A stretch of 64,000 bases of DNA from an uncultured Bacteroidales bacterium (GCA_902777835.1 CACYVC010000002.1:41049-105048), one strand, 5' to 3'. Shown: positions 1-9,722, counted from the stretch's first letter. A program made the numbers and translations. The notes: generated by a model from the sequence alone, not told the origin.

Positions 1-982
1 CGATTGCTAAGGCAATGATAGGATCTCTAAATATAGCCCACTTGCTCTTAGTGCGCCATGCGCGGGTGTTTATCACGTTGACAATGTAAATCAAGAGATA
101 TAATATCCATGCAGCCGATAAAGTGGCTTGAATGACACCAAATGTCTCAAGTGCCTTAACTTGCTTTATAGTAAATGCACTAATTGTGCCACCAATTATA
201 AAAATAGCAAATATTATCATAAAAAGCATTGATATCCCTCTCCATATAGTTCCCCACCAACTGTAGCCGAAGAGTTGCTTGTAGTCAATGAGCAAATATA
301 TTAAAATCAAGCATATATTTATTGATGAGGCTATTGACTTGGTAGTAGGATTTAACTCTAAGAGAATAAGTATCAAGGACAAAATCATTACCTGAATGGC
401 TATGAATGTTTGAATGAAAAATCCTTGTGGCAAGGTGTGTCGAAGGAGTCTTGGTGCATGGCGAAATACAATCCAAGTGGGCAGGATAAGAAAGGAGAAA
501 GTGAACAAAGTGAACCATTCTTCGTGTGTCTTTAGCCATGCAAAAGCATATTTTATGTAATATAGGGAGTCGCCGCTTGCAATGGTAGTAATCTCGTGAG
601 TGTATTTTTGGGGATTAACCCAGTGGCCAAGTAAAAACACAATGAATCCCAAAATCACCAGCATTTTCACAGGCGGGAAACTTACTTGACGCTTGCCAGT
701 TATGTAATCGTGCATCAAGTAACCTGGGCGCGTGAGCAATTGCCAGGCGGTGTAGGGCAATGAGCGTGAGTGCATACCCCAAATCTCCAACCAGCCAGCC
801 CACACGCTCTCCCAAGTGACGGGACCATGGGTGGCCTTCTGCCCACATAGCGGGCAGAAGTTGCCTTCATGCTCCTCGCCACAACAGTCACAGCGGTGCT
901 TCTCCCCAGGATATTTATAATTTACTGGATGTTGTTTCCACTCTCGATAACTGTTACGATAGTCTTTTAATCGGGATAACAT
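1..982 (-). CDS. DUF3667-like membrane protein with N-terminal zinc ribbon (partial, runs off the window)
   Basis: The frame opens at ATG 982 and stays open to base 1, so at least 327 residues are visible and the C-terminus is missing. Residues 31-46 hold a zinc-ribbon pattern (CDCC, then CPLCGQ). Several hydrophobic segments follow, with a motif FGYSWWGTIW about 250 residues in. This layout, a short Cys-rich cytoplasmic head followed by multiple membrane spans, matches the DUF3667 family of Bacteroidetes, whose function is unknown. Shorter open frames overlapping it in other phases are shadows. The family call is fairly sure; the role is not known. Confidence 0.75.
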   Translation of the reverse strand, partial: MLSRLKDYRNSYREWKQHPVNYKYPGEKHRCDCCGEEHEGNFCPLCGQKATHGPVTWESVWAGWLEIWGMHSRSLPYTAWQLLTRPGYLMHDYITGKRQVSFPPVKMLVILGFIVFLLGHWVNPQKYTHEITTIASGDSLYYIKYAFAWLKTHEEWFTLFTFSFLILPTWIVFRHAPRLLRHTLPQGFFIQTFIAIQVMILSLILILLELNPTTKSIASSINICLILIYLLIDYKQLFGYSWWGTIWRGISMLFMIIFAIFIIGGTISAFTIKQVKALETFGVIQATLSAAWILYLLIYIVNVINTRAWRTKSKWAIFRDPIIALAI

Positions 983-1048
983 CTTGATTCAAAAGGGGTG
1001 ACATTGCGAGCTTTGCATTGTCACCCATTATGATTTGTGATAAATAAT

Positions 1049-2731
1049 TTACTTCTCTATTTCCTTCACGCGAAGGTAGTCTCCGCTGCCTTTCACTATG
1101 GTCTCGAAGTAGTCTTGAGTGTAACCGCCGTATTTTGGTGATACGGGGTTGCCGTAGGCGTTGCGCTCAAATTGACCGTCTTTCTCCTTCTTGATGTTTC
1201 CGTCGAGGAACTTCACGAAGAGGTACTTTGCAAGGTCTTGATATTTGTGCAGATAGTCTTTGGCACTGTTTAAGCTGTAATTGGTAAGGAACTCAAGAGC
1301 TTCGGCGGGGTTATTCTTGTAGATGGCGGCAGCCTTAGCCTCCACTTGTGGTTGCTGAGCAGCGAACGCGTCCTCAAGTCCCTGCTGCACGCGACGTACG
1401 TCGGGAATCATATATGAGTAGCGATTATAGCACTGGTTGGCAATCAAGTTGTTAACCCAGAAAGCGGCATCGAAGTCAAAGTTGTAAAGGTCACCCTTGC
1501 CCTCGCGGAAGCATTCGGGCACCTCGTTGATGCTGCAGTACATGGGCACAAAGACAGCTGTGTTGGCATCGTCAACGCCAAACCAGATGATACCTCCCAC
1601 TGGGTCGGGAAGCCAAGAGCGCATCTGTGTGCAGAATACAAAACCTGTCTGCTGAGTGGCAATGGCGCGTTCGTGGCAATAAGTCACACCGTCAACTTTG
1701 AACTCCATCGGACGATAGCGGTAAGGCACGCCATAGTAGTTTTTAGCACCTGGGTCTTGAGTCATGTCGTAAGGAGTGCCCTCAAAGTGGTCGCGCATCA
1801 TGTTCTGCATGTCGCGAACACTCACCAGCTTGTCGGGTTTCACATAAAGAGGCATAATCTCAGCGCCCTTTTTGCCTTCTAGATATGGTAAGTAGCGGTC
1901 CATGCCAGCAGCATATCGGTTAAAGAACGACCATGCGCGAGCGTCGCAACCACGCAGGGTGCCGTAATCGGGTGGGCAGTAGGTGAGCGAGAAGTCGAAC
2001 TCCTCGTCTTTACCGTTGAACCATCCCATCTTGCGGGCAAACGACACAACGTCCTTGCTGTATAGGCAGTTGGCCTTGTCTTTGAAAGGGATTTTATGGA
2101 TACGTGCTTGGTTGGCGTGTCCCGAGATGCAGTCGTCGGGGATGCGGATGGCTACCCACACAGCACCCTTCTCGGCGCTGCCTTTGCCAATCATCTCAAG
2201 CACCCACACCTCGTTGGGGTCACCAACAGAGAATGATTCGCCTTCACTAGCATAGCCATATTTAGCCACCAGGTCGGTCATCACAGTGATAGCCTCGCGA
2301 GCGGTTTTAGAGCGTTGCAGGGCGATGTACATCAAGCTGCCATAGTCCACGATAGACTTTCCTGTGGTGTCTTCACACTCATGACGGCCGCCCCAAGTCG
2401 ATTCGGCAACAGTCACCTGATGCTCGTTGATATTGCCCACTACTTTATAGGTGTGAGCCACTTCGGGAATCTCGCCCAAATATTTGCCTGTGTCCCAATC
2501 AGTAATTTTGCGCATCTCACCAGCTTTGTGGTCGGCAGCTGGGATGTATTCAAGGAAACCAAATAGGGTGTGAGAGTCGGCAGCATAGGTTATCAATGTC
2601 GAACCATCGACAGTCGCCTTTTTGCCGGCAATCAGGTTAGTACAAGCGTGCGACTGCGCGCTCCAGCCCATAATCAGTGCCACAACAGCCATCAGGCCAA
2701 TAGCACGAAATTTAGAAAATAGATGTTTCAT
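1049..2731 (-). CDS. Secreted C69-family dipeptidase (PepD-like)
   Basis: This 560-residue protein starts at ATG 2731; an upstream in-frame ATG would only add a non-signal-like extension. Residues 1-29 form a signal peptide ending in SHA. Cleavage there exposes Cys30 in the context ACTNLIAGKKAT, the expected N-terminal nucleophile of peptidase family C69. Later family features include a GESFSVGDPNEVWVLE stretch and a GGIIWFGVDDA stretch. It should cleave dipeptides outside the inner membrane, giving amino acids for uptake. It lies 106 bp downstream of gldE on the same strand and may share its transcript. Confidence 0.88.
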   Translation of the reverse strand: MKHLFSKFRAIGLMAVVALIMGWSAQSHACTNLIAGKKATVDGSTLITYAADSHTLFGFLEYIPAADHKAGEMRKITDWDTGKYLGEIPEVAHTYKVVGNINEHQVTVAESTWGGRHECEDTTGKSIVDYGSLMYIALQRSKTAREAITVMTDLVAKYGYASEGESFSVGDPNEVWVLEMIGKGSAEKGAVWVAIRIPDDCISGHANQARIHKIPFKDKANCLYSKDVVSFARKMGWFNGKDEEFDFSLTYCPPDYGTLRGCDARAWSFFNRYAAGMDRYLPYLEGKKGAEIMPLYVKPDKLVSVRDMQNMMRDHFEGTPYDMTQDPGAKNYYGVPYRYRPMEFKVDGVTYCHERAIATQQTGFVFCTQMRSWLPDPVGGIIWFGVDDANTAVFVPMYCSINEVPECFREGKGDLYNFDFDAAFWVNNLIANQCYNRYSYMIPDVRRVQQGLEDAFAAQQPQVEAKAAAIYKNNPAEALEFLTNYSLNSAKDYLHKYQDLAKYLFVKFLDGNIKKEKDGQFERNAYGNPVSPKYGGYTQDYFETIVKGSGDYLRVKEIEK

Positions 2732-2837
2732 GATTAAATATGTGTTTAAATAATTATTTTTTAAGGAATTAGAAGTGTGAAAGACGCTTTGCGGACAAGG
2801 CACGTCTTGTCTCGACTTAACACTTAAAACTTAACAC

Positions 2838-4187
2838 TTATGACTTGTCATTGATGTGCACCTTCACCTTAGCAATGCGGTATTTCTTCACTTTGAGCAC
2901 AGTGAAATCGCATGGTCCACAGGTGATTTTCTCTTTCTCTTGTAGGAAGTCGCCCTTAATATTGAGTAGCATGCCAGCGATGCTCTCAGCTTCGTCGGTG
3001 TATTTTGCAAACTGCCGCTCGTCGAGCTCGGTCACGTCGAGAAAGTCGGCAATCGACGTTTTGGCGTCGAAGATATAGGTGTCATCATTCTCCTTGGTGT
3101 AGAATTTCTCCTCGGTATCGTATTCATCGTCGATGTCGCCCACAATCTCTTCGAGCACGTCTTCCATTGTAGCGAGGCCTTGGGTGCAACCAAATTCATC
3201 GACCACTACAGCCAAGTGGATCTTCTTCTTGCGGAAGTCCTCGAGCAGGTCATCGATCATGCGCGACTCGGGCACGAAGTACACTGGTCGCAAAAGTGTC
3301 TGCCACTTGAAGTCGCTGCCTTGCTTGTCGATATAGGGTAGGATATCCTTGGCATATAGCACACCTTTAATGTTGTCGGGGTTGTCCTCATAGACAGGCA
3401 TTCGCGAGTAACCATTCTCAACGATACTTTTAATTACATCGTCGAAACTGTCCTCGATGTCGATATCCACGATGTCGATGCGTGGTGTCATAATTTCGCT
3501 CACAGTTTTGTCACCAAACTTAAGGATGCCCTCAAGCCAGTCTTTCTCGTCTTCGCTCTTCACGTCGCTCATTTGCAACGCGTTGGTAAGATCCTCGGTT
3601 GAAATCTCGTCAGCACGTTTGCCTACTGCTTTGCGAACGAACCCCATGCTCTTGACCATCAGGCGTGACAGGGGGCTGAAAACCATCGACATCACTTGTA
3701 GAGGCGATGCCACAGCTGTGGCAAACTTCACATTGTTGTTGGTGGCATAGAGTTTAGGAATAACTTCGCCAAAAAGCAGAATCAGGAAGGTAAGGACTAC
3801 TGTCTGTATCAGAAAGTTGGTGATAGCGCTATCAAAAGTGAACATCTTATTCATTGCGAAGTTTAGCACTATCACAATCATTATATTAATCAGGTTATTG
3901 CCTATCAAGATGGTGGCAAGTAGCTTCTCAGGCTGCTCCAAAAGGCGTTCCACACGATCGCGCTTCGTGTCGTCCTCAATGCTCTCAATGTCTTTCTTCG
4001 ACAGGGAGAAATAGGCAATCTCGGAGCCCGAATTGAACGCCGAGAAAACGAGACCTAATAATGCGGTTAATATTGCCACCCAAACTTCAAGCGTTGGGGC
4101 ATGAAATGTTATAGACGAGGGTATAGATAATGACTGCAACAGTTGTGCAGAGAAATTTAAAATACAAGATAAAGGGTCAGGGTCCAA
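2838..4187 (-). CDS. gldE: GldE / CorC-HlyC family membrane protein with CBS pair
   Basis: A 449-residue protein beginning MDPDPLS. An N-terminal DUF21/CNNM-type membrane domain (hydrophobic stretches about residues 32-55, 90-115 and 120-145) is followed by a CBS-domain pair (about 215-340, containing MTPRIDI and VVDEFGCTQG) and a C-terminal CorC_HlyC domain (about 355-440). The domain order and length fit GldE, named for gliding in Flavobacterium but widespread in non-gliding Bacteroidales; related CNNM/CorC proteins act in Mg2+ or Co2+ efflux. A good promoter lies upstream at 4298-4327. No other gld gene is in this window. Confidence 0.83.
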   Translation of the reverse strand: MDPDPLSCILNFSAQLLQSLSIPSSITFHAPTLEVWVAILTALLGLVFSAFNSGSEIAYFSLSKKDIESIEDDTKRDRVERLLEQPEKLLATILIGNNLINIMIVIVLNFAMNKMFTFDSAITNFLIQTVVLTFLILLFGEVIPKLYATNNNVKFATAVASPLQVMSMVFSPLSRLMVKSMGFVRKAVGKRADEISTEDLTNALQMSDVKSEDEKDWLEGILKFGDKTVSEIMTPRIDIVDIDIEDSFDDVIKSIVENGYSRMPVYEDNPDNIKGVLYAKDILPYIDKQGSDFKWQTLLRPVYFVPESRMIDDLLEDFRKKKIHLAVVVDEFGCTQGLATMEDVLEEIVGDIDDEYDTEEKFYTKENDDTYIFDAKTSIADFLDVTELDERQFAKYTDEAESIAGMLLNIKGDFLQEKEKITCGPCDFTVLKVKKYRIAKVKVHINDKS

Positions 4188-4297
4188 AATCCAAAGTTTT
4201 AGTTAAACAATTTGTCTTAAGGGTACAAGGGTTTGATTATCAAGTTAATTGCTAGTGCCCTTAAGCAAGTGTTCGCCAAATGGGCGATATTCTATTG

Positions 4298-4327
4298 CAA
4301 AGGTAGTGATATTTTTTTGCTAAACAA
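4298..4327 (-). promoter_or_regulatory. Bacteroidetes-type promoter for gldE
   Basis: On the minus strand TTG (4327-4325), a 19-nt spacer and TACCTTTG (4305-4298) match the -33/-7 consensus TTG...TAnnTTTG. It sits about 110 nt upstream of the gldE start. Confidence 0.6.
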
Positions 4328-4377
4328 AAAAAAATTAGAAAAACCACTGCAATTAACTATAATGAGAATTTTTTTAT

Positions 4378-4385
4378 TACCTTTG
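4378..4385 (+). promoter_or_regulatory. Probable -7 element for the outer-membrane porin gene
   Basis: TACCTTTG matches TAnnTTTG and lies 26 nt before ATG 4411. No TTG was found at the usual distance upstream, so only half of the promoter is convincing. Confidence 0.45.
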
Positions 4386-4410
4386 TGCAAATTATAAATA
4401 TGTAATAACT

Positions 4411-5760
4411 ATGTTTACTTATAACAAACACATAAAATTGCTTGCGTGGTTAGTCGCATCAGTGGCTATGTTATTGCCTGCCAGAGCGCTGGCTCAGGAT
4501 GAGAACACACAGTCGCAAGACGAGAAACTCAACACCTTCACTATTGATGCCGAGTTGATGACACGAGGCGAGTTGCGCTTTGGCGGCCTGCCCGACAGCG
4601 AGGACGACATAAACAACAAGGCATCTTTCATTCTTGAGCGCACCAGGCTGGGGCTCGATTTTGAGCGCACTTTCATTAAGGCTCACATCACGGGACAGCA
4701 CTCGGCGGTGTGGGGCCAGGCAGGAAAGGGGTCGTTCAACCTTTATGAGGCTTGGGCGCAGTTCACCTCACGCCAGGGGCTTTTCGCTAAAATTGGCCGT
4801 CAGGTGCTCAGCTATGACGATGAGCGCATCATCGGTTCTAACGACTGGGCGATGGCTGCAATGTCGCACGACCTGCTAAAGATTGGCTATGAAGGTGGAG
4901 TTCACAAGGTGCATGCCATGTTTGCCTACAACCAGAATAGCGAGAGTGTGAACGGAGGAACAGTCTATCGCAACGGTGACAAGCCCTACAAACTGATGCA
5001 GAACCTGTGGTATCACTACCAGCACCCTCGTGTGCCGTTTGGCGCTTCGCTGCTATTCATGAACATAGGCATGCAAAGCGAGTTAGATGATTATATAAAT
5101 AAGACGCACTATCAACAGCTAATTGGTACTTATCTCTCATATAAGCCCAAAAACTGGAGTGCCGAAGGTTCGTTTTACTACCAATTTGGCAGAAACGAGT
5201 ACGATATGGAAATCTCGGCATGGATGGCAAGTGTGAAAGCCTCCTATTCACCAACCTGGCAATGGCAGCTCACTGCAGGCTACGACATTCTTAGTGGTGA
5301 TCCATTCTTTGCCGTCCCCCCAGGTGGCGGTATAGGTTTGGGGCTTGTTCATCACAAGACAATAAAGGGCTTCAGTCCAGTGTATGGTTCGCATCACAAG
5401 TTCTATGGTGCTATGGATTTCTTTTATCTTTCCACCTACTATAATGGCTTCACACCAGGACTTCAGAACTACTATATAGGCGTAAACTACAAGCCTATCA
5501 ATAAGTTGAGATTTGATGCAGCCTATCACTATCTCGCTATAGCGACCAACACCAAATACCTCGACAAGACTCTGGGTCATGAGCTTGAGTTCTCAGCAGT
5601 TTACACCCCTATAAAGGAGGTAAGTGTGATGCTGGGCTACAGCTTCATGCATGGCTCAAAAACCATGGAGGAGCTGAAGCGTGTTGACAATAACGGCAAT
5701 CTCCACTGGGCATGGCTCAACATTATTGTGCGACCACGATTCCTGCAAGTGAAGTGGTAA
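4411..5760 (+). CDS. Alginate-export-family outer-membrane porin
   Basis: This 449-residue protein has a signal peptide (residues 1-28, ending ARALAQ). The rest is beta-strand rich, with alternating aromatic and polar residues, and resembles the alginate_exp (AlgE-like) family: an early strand region around RTRLGLDF and later GRQVLSYDDERIIGSNDW. The C-terminus VRPRFLQVKW could be the last barrel strand. It should form a beta-barrel in the outer membrane; the substrate is not predictable and need not be alginate. It is divergent from gldE. The 3' spacer carries a dense run of word-like repeats. Confidence 0.78.
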   Translation: MFTYNKHIKLLAWLVASVAMLLPARALAQDENTQSQDEKLNTFTIDAELMTRGELRFGGLPDSEDDINNKASFILERTRLGLDFERTFIKAHITGQHSAVWGQAGKGSFNLYEAWAQFTSRQGLFAKIGRQVLSYDDERIIGSNDWAMAAMSHDLLKIGYEGGVHKVHAMFAYNQNSESVNGGTVYRNGDKPYKLMQNLWYHYQHPRVPFGASLLFMNIGMQSELDDYINKTHYQQLIGTYLSYKPKNWSAEGSFYYQFGRNEYDMEISAWMASVKASYSPTWQWQLTAGYDILSGDPFFAVPPGGGIGLGLVHHKTIKGFSPVYGSHHKFYGAMDFFYLSTYYNGFTPGLQNYYIGVNYKPINKLRFDAAYHYLAIATNTKYLDKTLGHELEFSAVYTPIKEVSVMLGYSFMHGSKTMEELKRVDNNGNLHWAWLNIIVRPRFLQVKW

Positions 5761-6003
5761 TTCATAATAGTTCACAGTTCATAGTTCATAGTTCACAGTT
5801 CATAGTTCACAGTTGTGAGTTATCAGTTTCCAGTTATCAGTTTCCAGTTTCCAGTTATCAGTTCCCAGTTCCCAGTTCCCGATCAACGATAAACGAACTC
5901 CGTTCCACCTTCCACCTTCCACTTTCCACCAAAAAACGATAAACGATCAACGAACTCCTATCCACCTTCCACTTTCCACCAATAAACGACAACACCAGAA
6001 GCC
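5761..6003 (+). repeat. Intergenic word-like degenerate repeats
   Basis: The whole spacer is built of short imperfect words: GTTCATA/GTTCACA units from 5768, AGTTATCAGTTTCC units from 5818, then two copies of a longer phrase (AACGATAAACGA..., CTTCCACTTTCCACC) between about 5884 and 5990. It holds no credible gene; an open frame through it is low-complexity. Confidence 0.8.
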
Positions 6004-8205
6004 ATGAGAGAAATACTAGCTAAGATAAAGAAACACATAGATAGGCGTACATGGATCACTTTGATAATTGTGTTTGCCGCATTGCTGATTGAGCTGTTCT
6101 CATGGGCGCAATATTACTACACTAAACAGCTTCTCGAAGATGAGCTTGAAAAGAAGGCCGCAATTGAGATGACCATGAAGGCCATCCTCGTCAAGAGTAT
6201 GCTCAACACCACCGAACAGGTGCTCAACAGCCATGTGACCGAAATCACTAAGCTGATTGAAGACCCCGATGACATTACCGACGGATTGCGCACTATAGTC
6301 GGAGCCAACGACTATTTTACGGGGGTGGGACTGGCATTTAAGCCTGGCTATTACAAGGGACATGACGAGCTCTATGAACCTTGGGCTTTCAACGCTGAAG
6401 AAGGCATCATGGTGAGAGATAATGTTGCCATAGGCGGACACGACTACACAAACTTCAAGTTCTACACCGAACCCATGTTGACAGGAAAGCCTTATTGGAG
6501 CGACCCTTACATTGACAGCGTGGAAACCCATACATTTATCACCACTTATTCTGTACCCATCATCGACAAAAGTGGACAAAAAGCCGGTGTGGCTGGCATT
6601 GACCTTTCGCTTGAATGGCTCAGCGACAGTCTCAACAACCGTCACATGTACTCATCGTCTTACTGCATGCTTCTTACTGATGATGCAAAACTCATTTCAC
6701 AACCACCCAAAAGCCACCCGCGCTATAAAGATTTTGATGATGCCATTAAGCTTATAAATGACTCTACCAACAGAGCACGCGTTGTTACCAAGAGCAAAAT
6801 CAAAGTGATAGAGTTCGACACCGAAGACGGGAAAGAAGCCTGCGTCTTTTTCCACCACATGAAAGGCAAGCCCCATTGGATGATCGCTGTGGTGTGCTAT
6901 GACGAAGAGGTATTTGCTGGGCTAATCGCCATACGGCTGCGCACGGGTCTGCTCATGCTGCTGGGTTTCCTGCTGCTGGGTTATATAATCTACCGATTCC
7001 TCAGGAACAATAAGAAGATGGCTCAAAACGAGCTGGAGCACGAGCGCCTGAACACCGAGCTGCAGGTGGCGAAGCGCATACAGAGCGAGATGCTGCCGCA
7101 CGATGATGTCACTCACGATAATTTCGACATTGCCGCCTCGCTGCTCTCGGCACGAGAGGTGGGAGGTGATATCTACGACTACTTTATGCGCGACGACAAG
7201 CTTTTCTTCTGCATTGGCGATGCCAGCGGCAAGGGCGTGGCATCGGCGCTCATTATGTCGGTAACCCACTCTATGTTCCGCTCATTTGGCTCACGTGAGA
7301 GCCATCCCGCCCGCATCATGCAGAAGATTAATCAGGCTGTGTGCCACGGAAACGACTCGAGCATGTTTGTCACCTTCTTCATCGGAGTGCTCGACTTGCC
7401 TACAGGGCGTCTGTACTATTGCAATGCTGGCCATGATACACCGCTACTAATTGACAATAAGGCTAACAACCTTGAGGTGAAATCAAATATCCCTCTTGGT
7501 ATTGATCTAGACTGGTTCTACGAGGGGCAACAAACTGTGCTCAAACCTGGCGAGACACTATTGCTCTACACCGACGGCCTCACCGAGGCTATGGATGCCA
7601 AACATGACCAGTTTGGCTTGCAACGAGTGAAAGACACGATAGAACAACATATAGGTGATGATCCACAGCAACTGCTTGATGCATTGCTCACTGCTTGCAA
7701 AGACTTTGTTGATGGTGCCGAGCAGAGCGACGACCTCACTATGCTTGCTGTGAAATTTAGTCCTAAAGAAGAGGAGATCATCATGCATCGTGAAATCACC
7801 ATTGACAACTCGCTTAGCCATGTGCCCAAGGTAAATGACTTTGTCAAGAGCTTTGGCGAGGAATTGAAATTAGAGGAGAAAGATTCTCAGAATCTGAAAC
7901 TCGCCATCGAGGAAGCCGTGGTCAACGTAATCAACTATGCCTATCCCGTTGGAGAGAAAGGCGATATCACAATCGAGGCGACAGCAACTGCCACCACTTT
8001 ACGCTTTAAGATTATTGACTGTGGTGTAGCTTTTGCTCCCACCGACGCCCCCGATGTCGACACTTCCCTCTCAGCTGAGGAACGCCAGATTGGCGGCTTG
8101 GGCATCTTCCTAGTGCGACAACTCATGGACACCATCAATTACGAGCGCATCGACGGCAAGAATGTGCTGACATTGACAAAAAGCATTACCAAAGTTAATG
8201 ACTAA
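6004..8205 (+). CDS. Membrane SpoIIE-family phosphatase fused to an RsbW-type kinase domain
   Basis: A 733-residue sensor protein. There is a membrane helix at about 17-36, an extracytoplasmic dCache-like domain at about 40-300 (containing YWSDPYID and AGVAGIDLSLEW), and a second helix at about 308-330. A short helical linker leads to a SpoIIE/PP2C domain (about 365-585) with AREVGGDIYDY, GDASGKGVASAL, NAGHDTPLL, YTDGLTEAMD and DDLTM. A C-terminal HATPase domain (about 600-733) has an N-box (EEAVVNVINYAY), DCGVAFAP and GGLGIF. One chain therefore holds both opposing activities of a partner switch: dephosphorylating and phosphorylating a STAS antagonist. The STAS gene at 9990 is an obvious candidate partner; no sigma factor is nearby. 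Confidence 0.9.
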   Translation: MREILAKIKKHIDRRTWITLIIVFAALLIELFSWAQYYYTKQLLEDELEKKAAIEMTMKAILVKSMLNTTEQVLNSHVTEITKLIEDPDDITDGLRTIVGANDYFTGVGLAFKPGYYKGHDELYEPWAFNAEEGIMVRDNVAIGGHDYTNFKFYTEPMLTGKPYWSDPYIDSVETHTFITTYSVPIIDKSGQKAGVAGIDLSLEWLSDSLNNRHMYSSSYCMLLTDDAKLISQPPKSHPRYKDFDDAIKLINDSTNRARVVTKSKIKVIEFDTEDGKEACVFFHHMKGKPHWMIAVVCYDEEVFAGLIAIRLRTGLLMLLGFLLLGYIIYRFLRNNKKMAQNELEHERLNTELQVAKRIQSEMLPHDDVTHDNFDIAASLLSAREVGGDIYDYFMRDDKLFFCIGDASGKGVASALIMSVTHSMFRSFGSRESHPARIMQKINQAVCHGNDSSMFVTFFIGVLDLPTGRLYYCNAGHDTPLLIDNKANNLEVKSNIPLGIDLDWFYEGQQTVLKPGETLLLYTDGLTEAMDAKHDQFGLQRVKDTIEQHIGDDPQQLLDALLTACKDFVDGAEQSDDLTMLAVKFSPKEEEIIMHREITIDNSLSHVPKVNDFVKSFGEELKLEEKDSQNLKLAIEEAVVNVINYAYPVGEKGDITIEATATATTLRFKIIDCGVAFAPTDAPDVDTSLSAEERQIGGLGIFLVRQLMDTINYERIDGKNVLTLTKSITKVND

Positions 8206-8208
8206 AAA

Positions 8209-8245
8209 AGAAATCGAGCACTTGATTCTCAACTGCTCGATTTCT
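8209..8245. terminator. Bidirectional terminator between the SpoIIE gene and preA
   Basis: A perfect 12-bp inverted repeat, AGAAATCGAGCA (8209-8220) and TGCTCGATTTCT (8234-8245), has a 13-nt loop. It has an A-run on its left and T-rich sequence on its right. The flanking genes converge on it. Confidence 0.85.
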
Positions 8246-8258
8246 CTTACTTTGTTTA

Positions 8259-9722
8259 TTAGTTAGCTGGTTTTTTCTTAATCCTCTTCGCTTGACCTAT
8301 TGCACCTGTTGGACACACTAGACTGCACAAGTGGCACCCCACGCATTTCGAGCCGTTAATCTGCGGCTTGTGGTCTTCGTCAAATGTTATAGCTTGATGT
8401 CCACCATCCAAGCACGACACATGGCATCGGCCGCAGCCTATGCACTTGTCGCGGTCTATCATCGGGAAGAGCACTGTTGTGCGGTCAAGGTCATTGGGCT
8501 TGACAAAGTTAGGCAATTCCTCGCCCACAATCTCGTCAAGGCTGTTAACCCCACGCTCAACCATGTAGTGCTGCAAGCCGAGCTTCAGGTCATCGATAAT
8601 GCGGTAGCCATATTGCATCACGGCGGTGCACACTTGCAAGTTGGTGCATCCTAGTTGCAGGAACTCAAGGGCGTCGCGCCATGTTTCTATACCACCTATT
8701 CCGCTCAGTTTCACCGCTTTCATTAAGGGATTTTTTGCCATTTCAAGGATATGCCTTAATGCGATAGGTTTCACAGCACGTCCCGAGAGGCCTGAAACAG
8801 TCTTTTGCCCCGACACCATAGCGCGGTTGTCCATTGTCACGCTTTTGACGGTGTTGATGGCGCTGATGGCATCGGCACTGGCGAAGTAGGCTGCCATAGC
8901 GGGCTGGCCGATGTGTGTGATGTTGGGTGTCATCTTGGGGATGACTGGGATGTTGACAGCGCGTTTCACATGAGCAGTGTAGAAGAGCACTAGCTCAGAA
9001 TTTTGCCCCACATCGCTACCCATTCCGGCAAGGCGCATCTGCGGGCAGGAGAAGTTGAGCTCCACAGCGTCCACGCCAGCATCTTCAGCCATCTTTGCCA
9101 GTATCATCCATTCTTCCTCGGTCTGACCCATGATTGATGCTACCACCACTTTCGATGGATAGTCTTGTTTCAGACGGTGTAGGGTGTCGAAATCCACCTC
9201 TGCTGGGTTCTCGCTGAGCTGCTCCATGTTGCGAAGGGCGTAAAAGTCACCCTTACTGCCTTCACGGTTCACCACATCAAATCGCGGAGATACCTCTTCA
9301 ATATCTTGCAGGCAGATGGTCTTGAAAAAGACGCCTGCCCAGCCGGCATCAAAGGCGCGAGCCACCATCTCATAGTTGGTGCAAATCGACGACGATGCAA
9401 GGAAGAACGGGTTCTCGCAATGGATGTCACAGAAGTCTATCTCAAGTGATGGTTGCCGAACGGTCATCTCGCAAGGAGGCAGCTGCTTGGCCATCTCCAC
9501 GATGCGGATTGGGCGATCGTAGTGAATGCAGGCGCTCTGAGCTTTCTCCAAATCCTGCTCACTGCAATTCTCAATCCACTGCTTTGCCAGCGCGGCATTG
9601 TCAAAACGTACGGCTCGAATCGCGCGAGCAACATCTCCTTTTCCGCATGCCTTAGAGCATGGGGCATCATGGCACAACAGGCATCGTGCCGCCTCTTCTT
9701 GGATATTTAATTTCCTCTCCAT
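8259..9722 (-). CDS. preA: PreA-like dihydropyrimidine dehydrogenase with extra N-terminal Fe-S domain
   Basis: A 487-residue protein. The N-terminal 85 residues carry Cys14, Cys17, Cys22 and Cys26 (CLLCHDAPCSKAC), typical of the helical Fe-S domain that starts PreT and eukaryotic DPD. Next is a dihydroorotate-dehydrogenase-like FMN barrel (about 90-390) with LNFSCPQ and GMGSDVGQN. The end is a two-cluster ferredoxin domain (CIGCGRCHVSC, CVGCHLCSLVCP). Canonical PreA lacks the first domain. The NAD(P)H/FAD part (PreT) is not adjacent, so the electron donor is unclear. By family, it reduces uracil or thymine to the dihydro form. Confidence 0.82.
   Translation of the reverse strand: MERKLNIQEEAARCLLCHDAPCSKACGKGDVARAIRAVRFDNAALAKQWIENCSEQDLEKAQSACIHYDRPIRIVEMAKQLPPCEMTVRQPSLEIDFCDIHCENPFFLASSSICTNYEMVARAFDAGWAGVFFKTICLQDIEEVSPRFDVVNREGSKGDFYALRNMEQLSENPAEVDFDTLHRLKQDYPSKVVVASIMGQTEEEWMILAKMAEDAGVDAVELNFSCPQMRLAGMGSDVGQNSELVLFYTAHVKRAVNIPVIPKMTPNITHIGQPAMAAYFASADAISAINTVKSVTMDNRAMVSGQKTVSGLSGRAVKPIALRHILEMAKNPLMKAVKLSGIGGIETWRDALEFLQLGCTNLQVCTAVMQYGYRIIDDLKLGLQHYMVERGVNSLDEIVGEELPNFVKPNDLDRTTVLFPMIDRDKCIGCGRCHVSCLDGGHQAITFDEDHKPQINGSKCVGCHLCSLVCPTGAIGQAKRIKKKPAN

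Noticed and set aside
5712-5942. 76-residue plus-strand ORF after the porin
   Set aside because: It translates the word-like repeats into low-complexity sequence and starts inside the porin gene.
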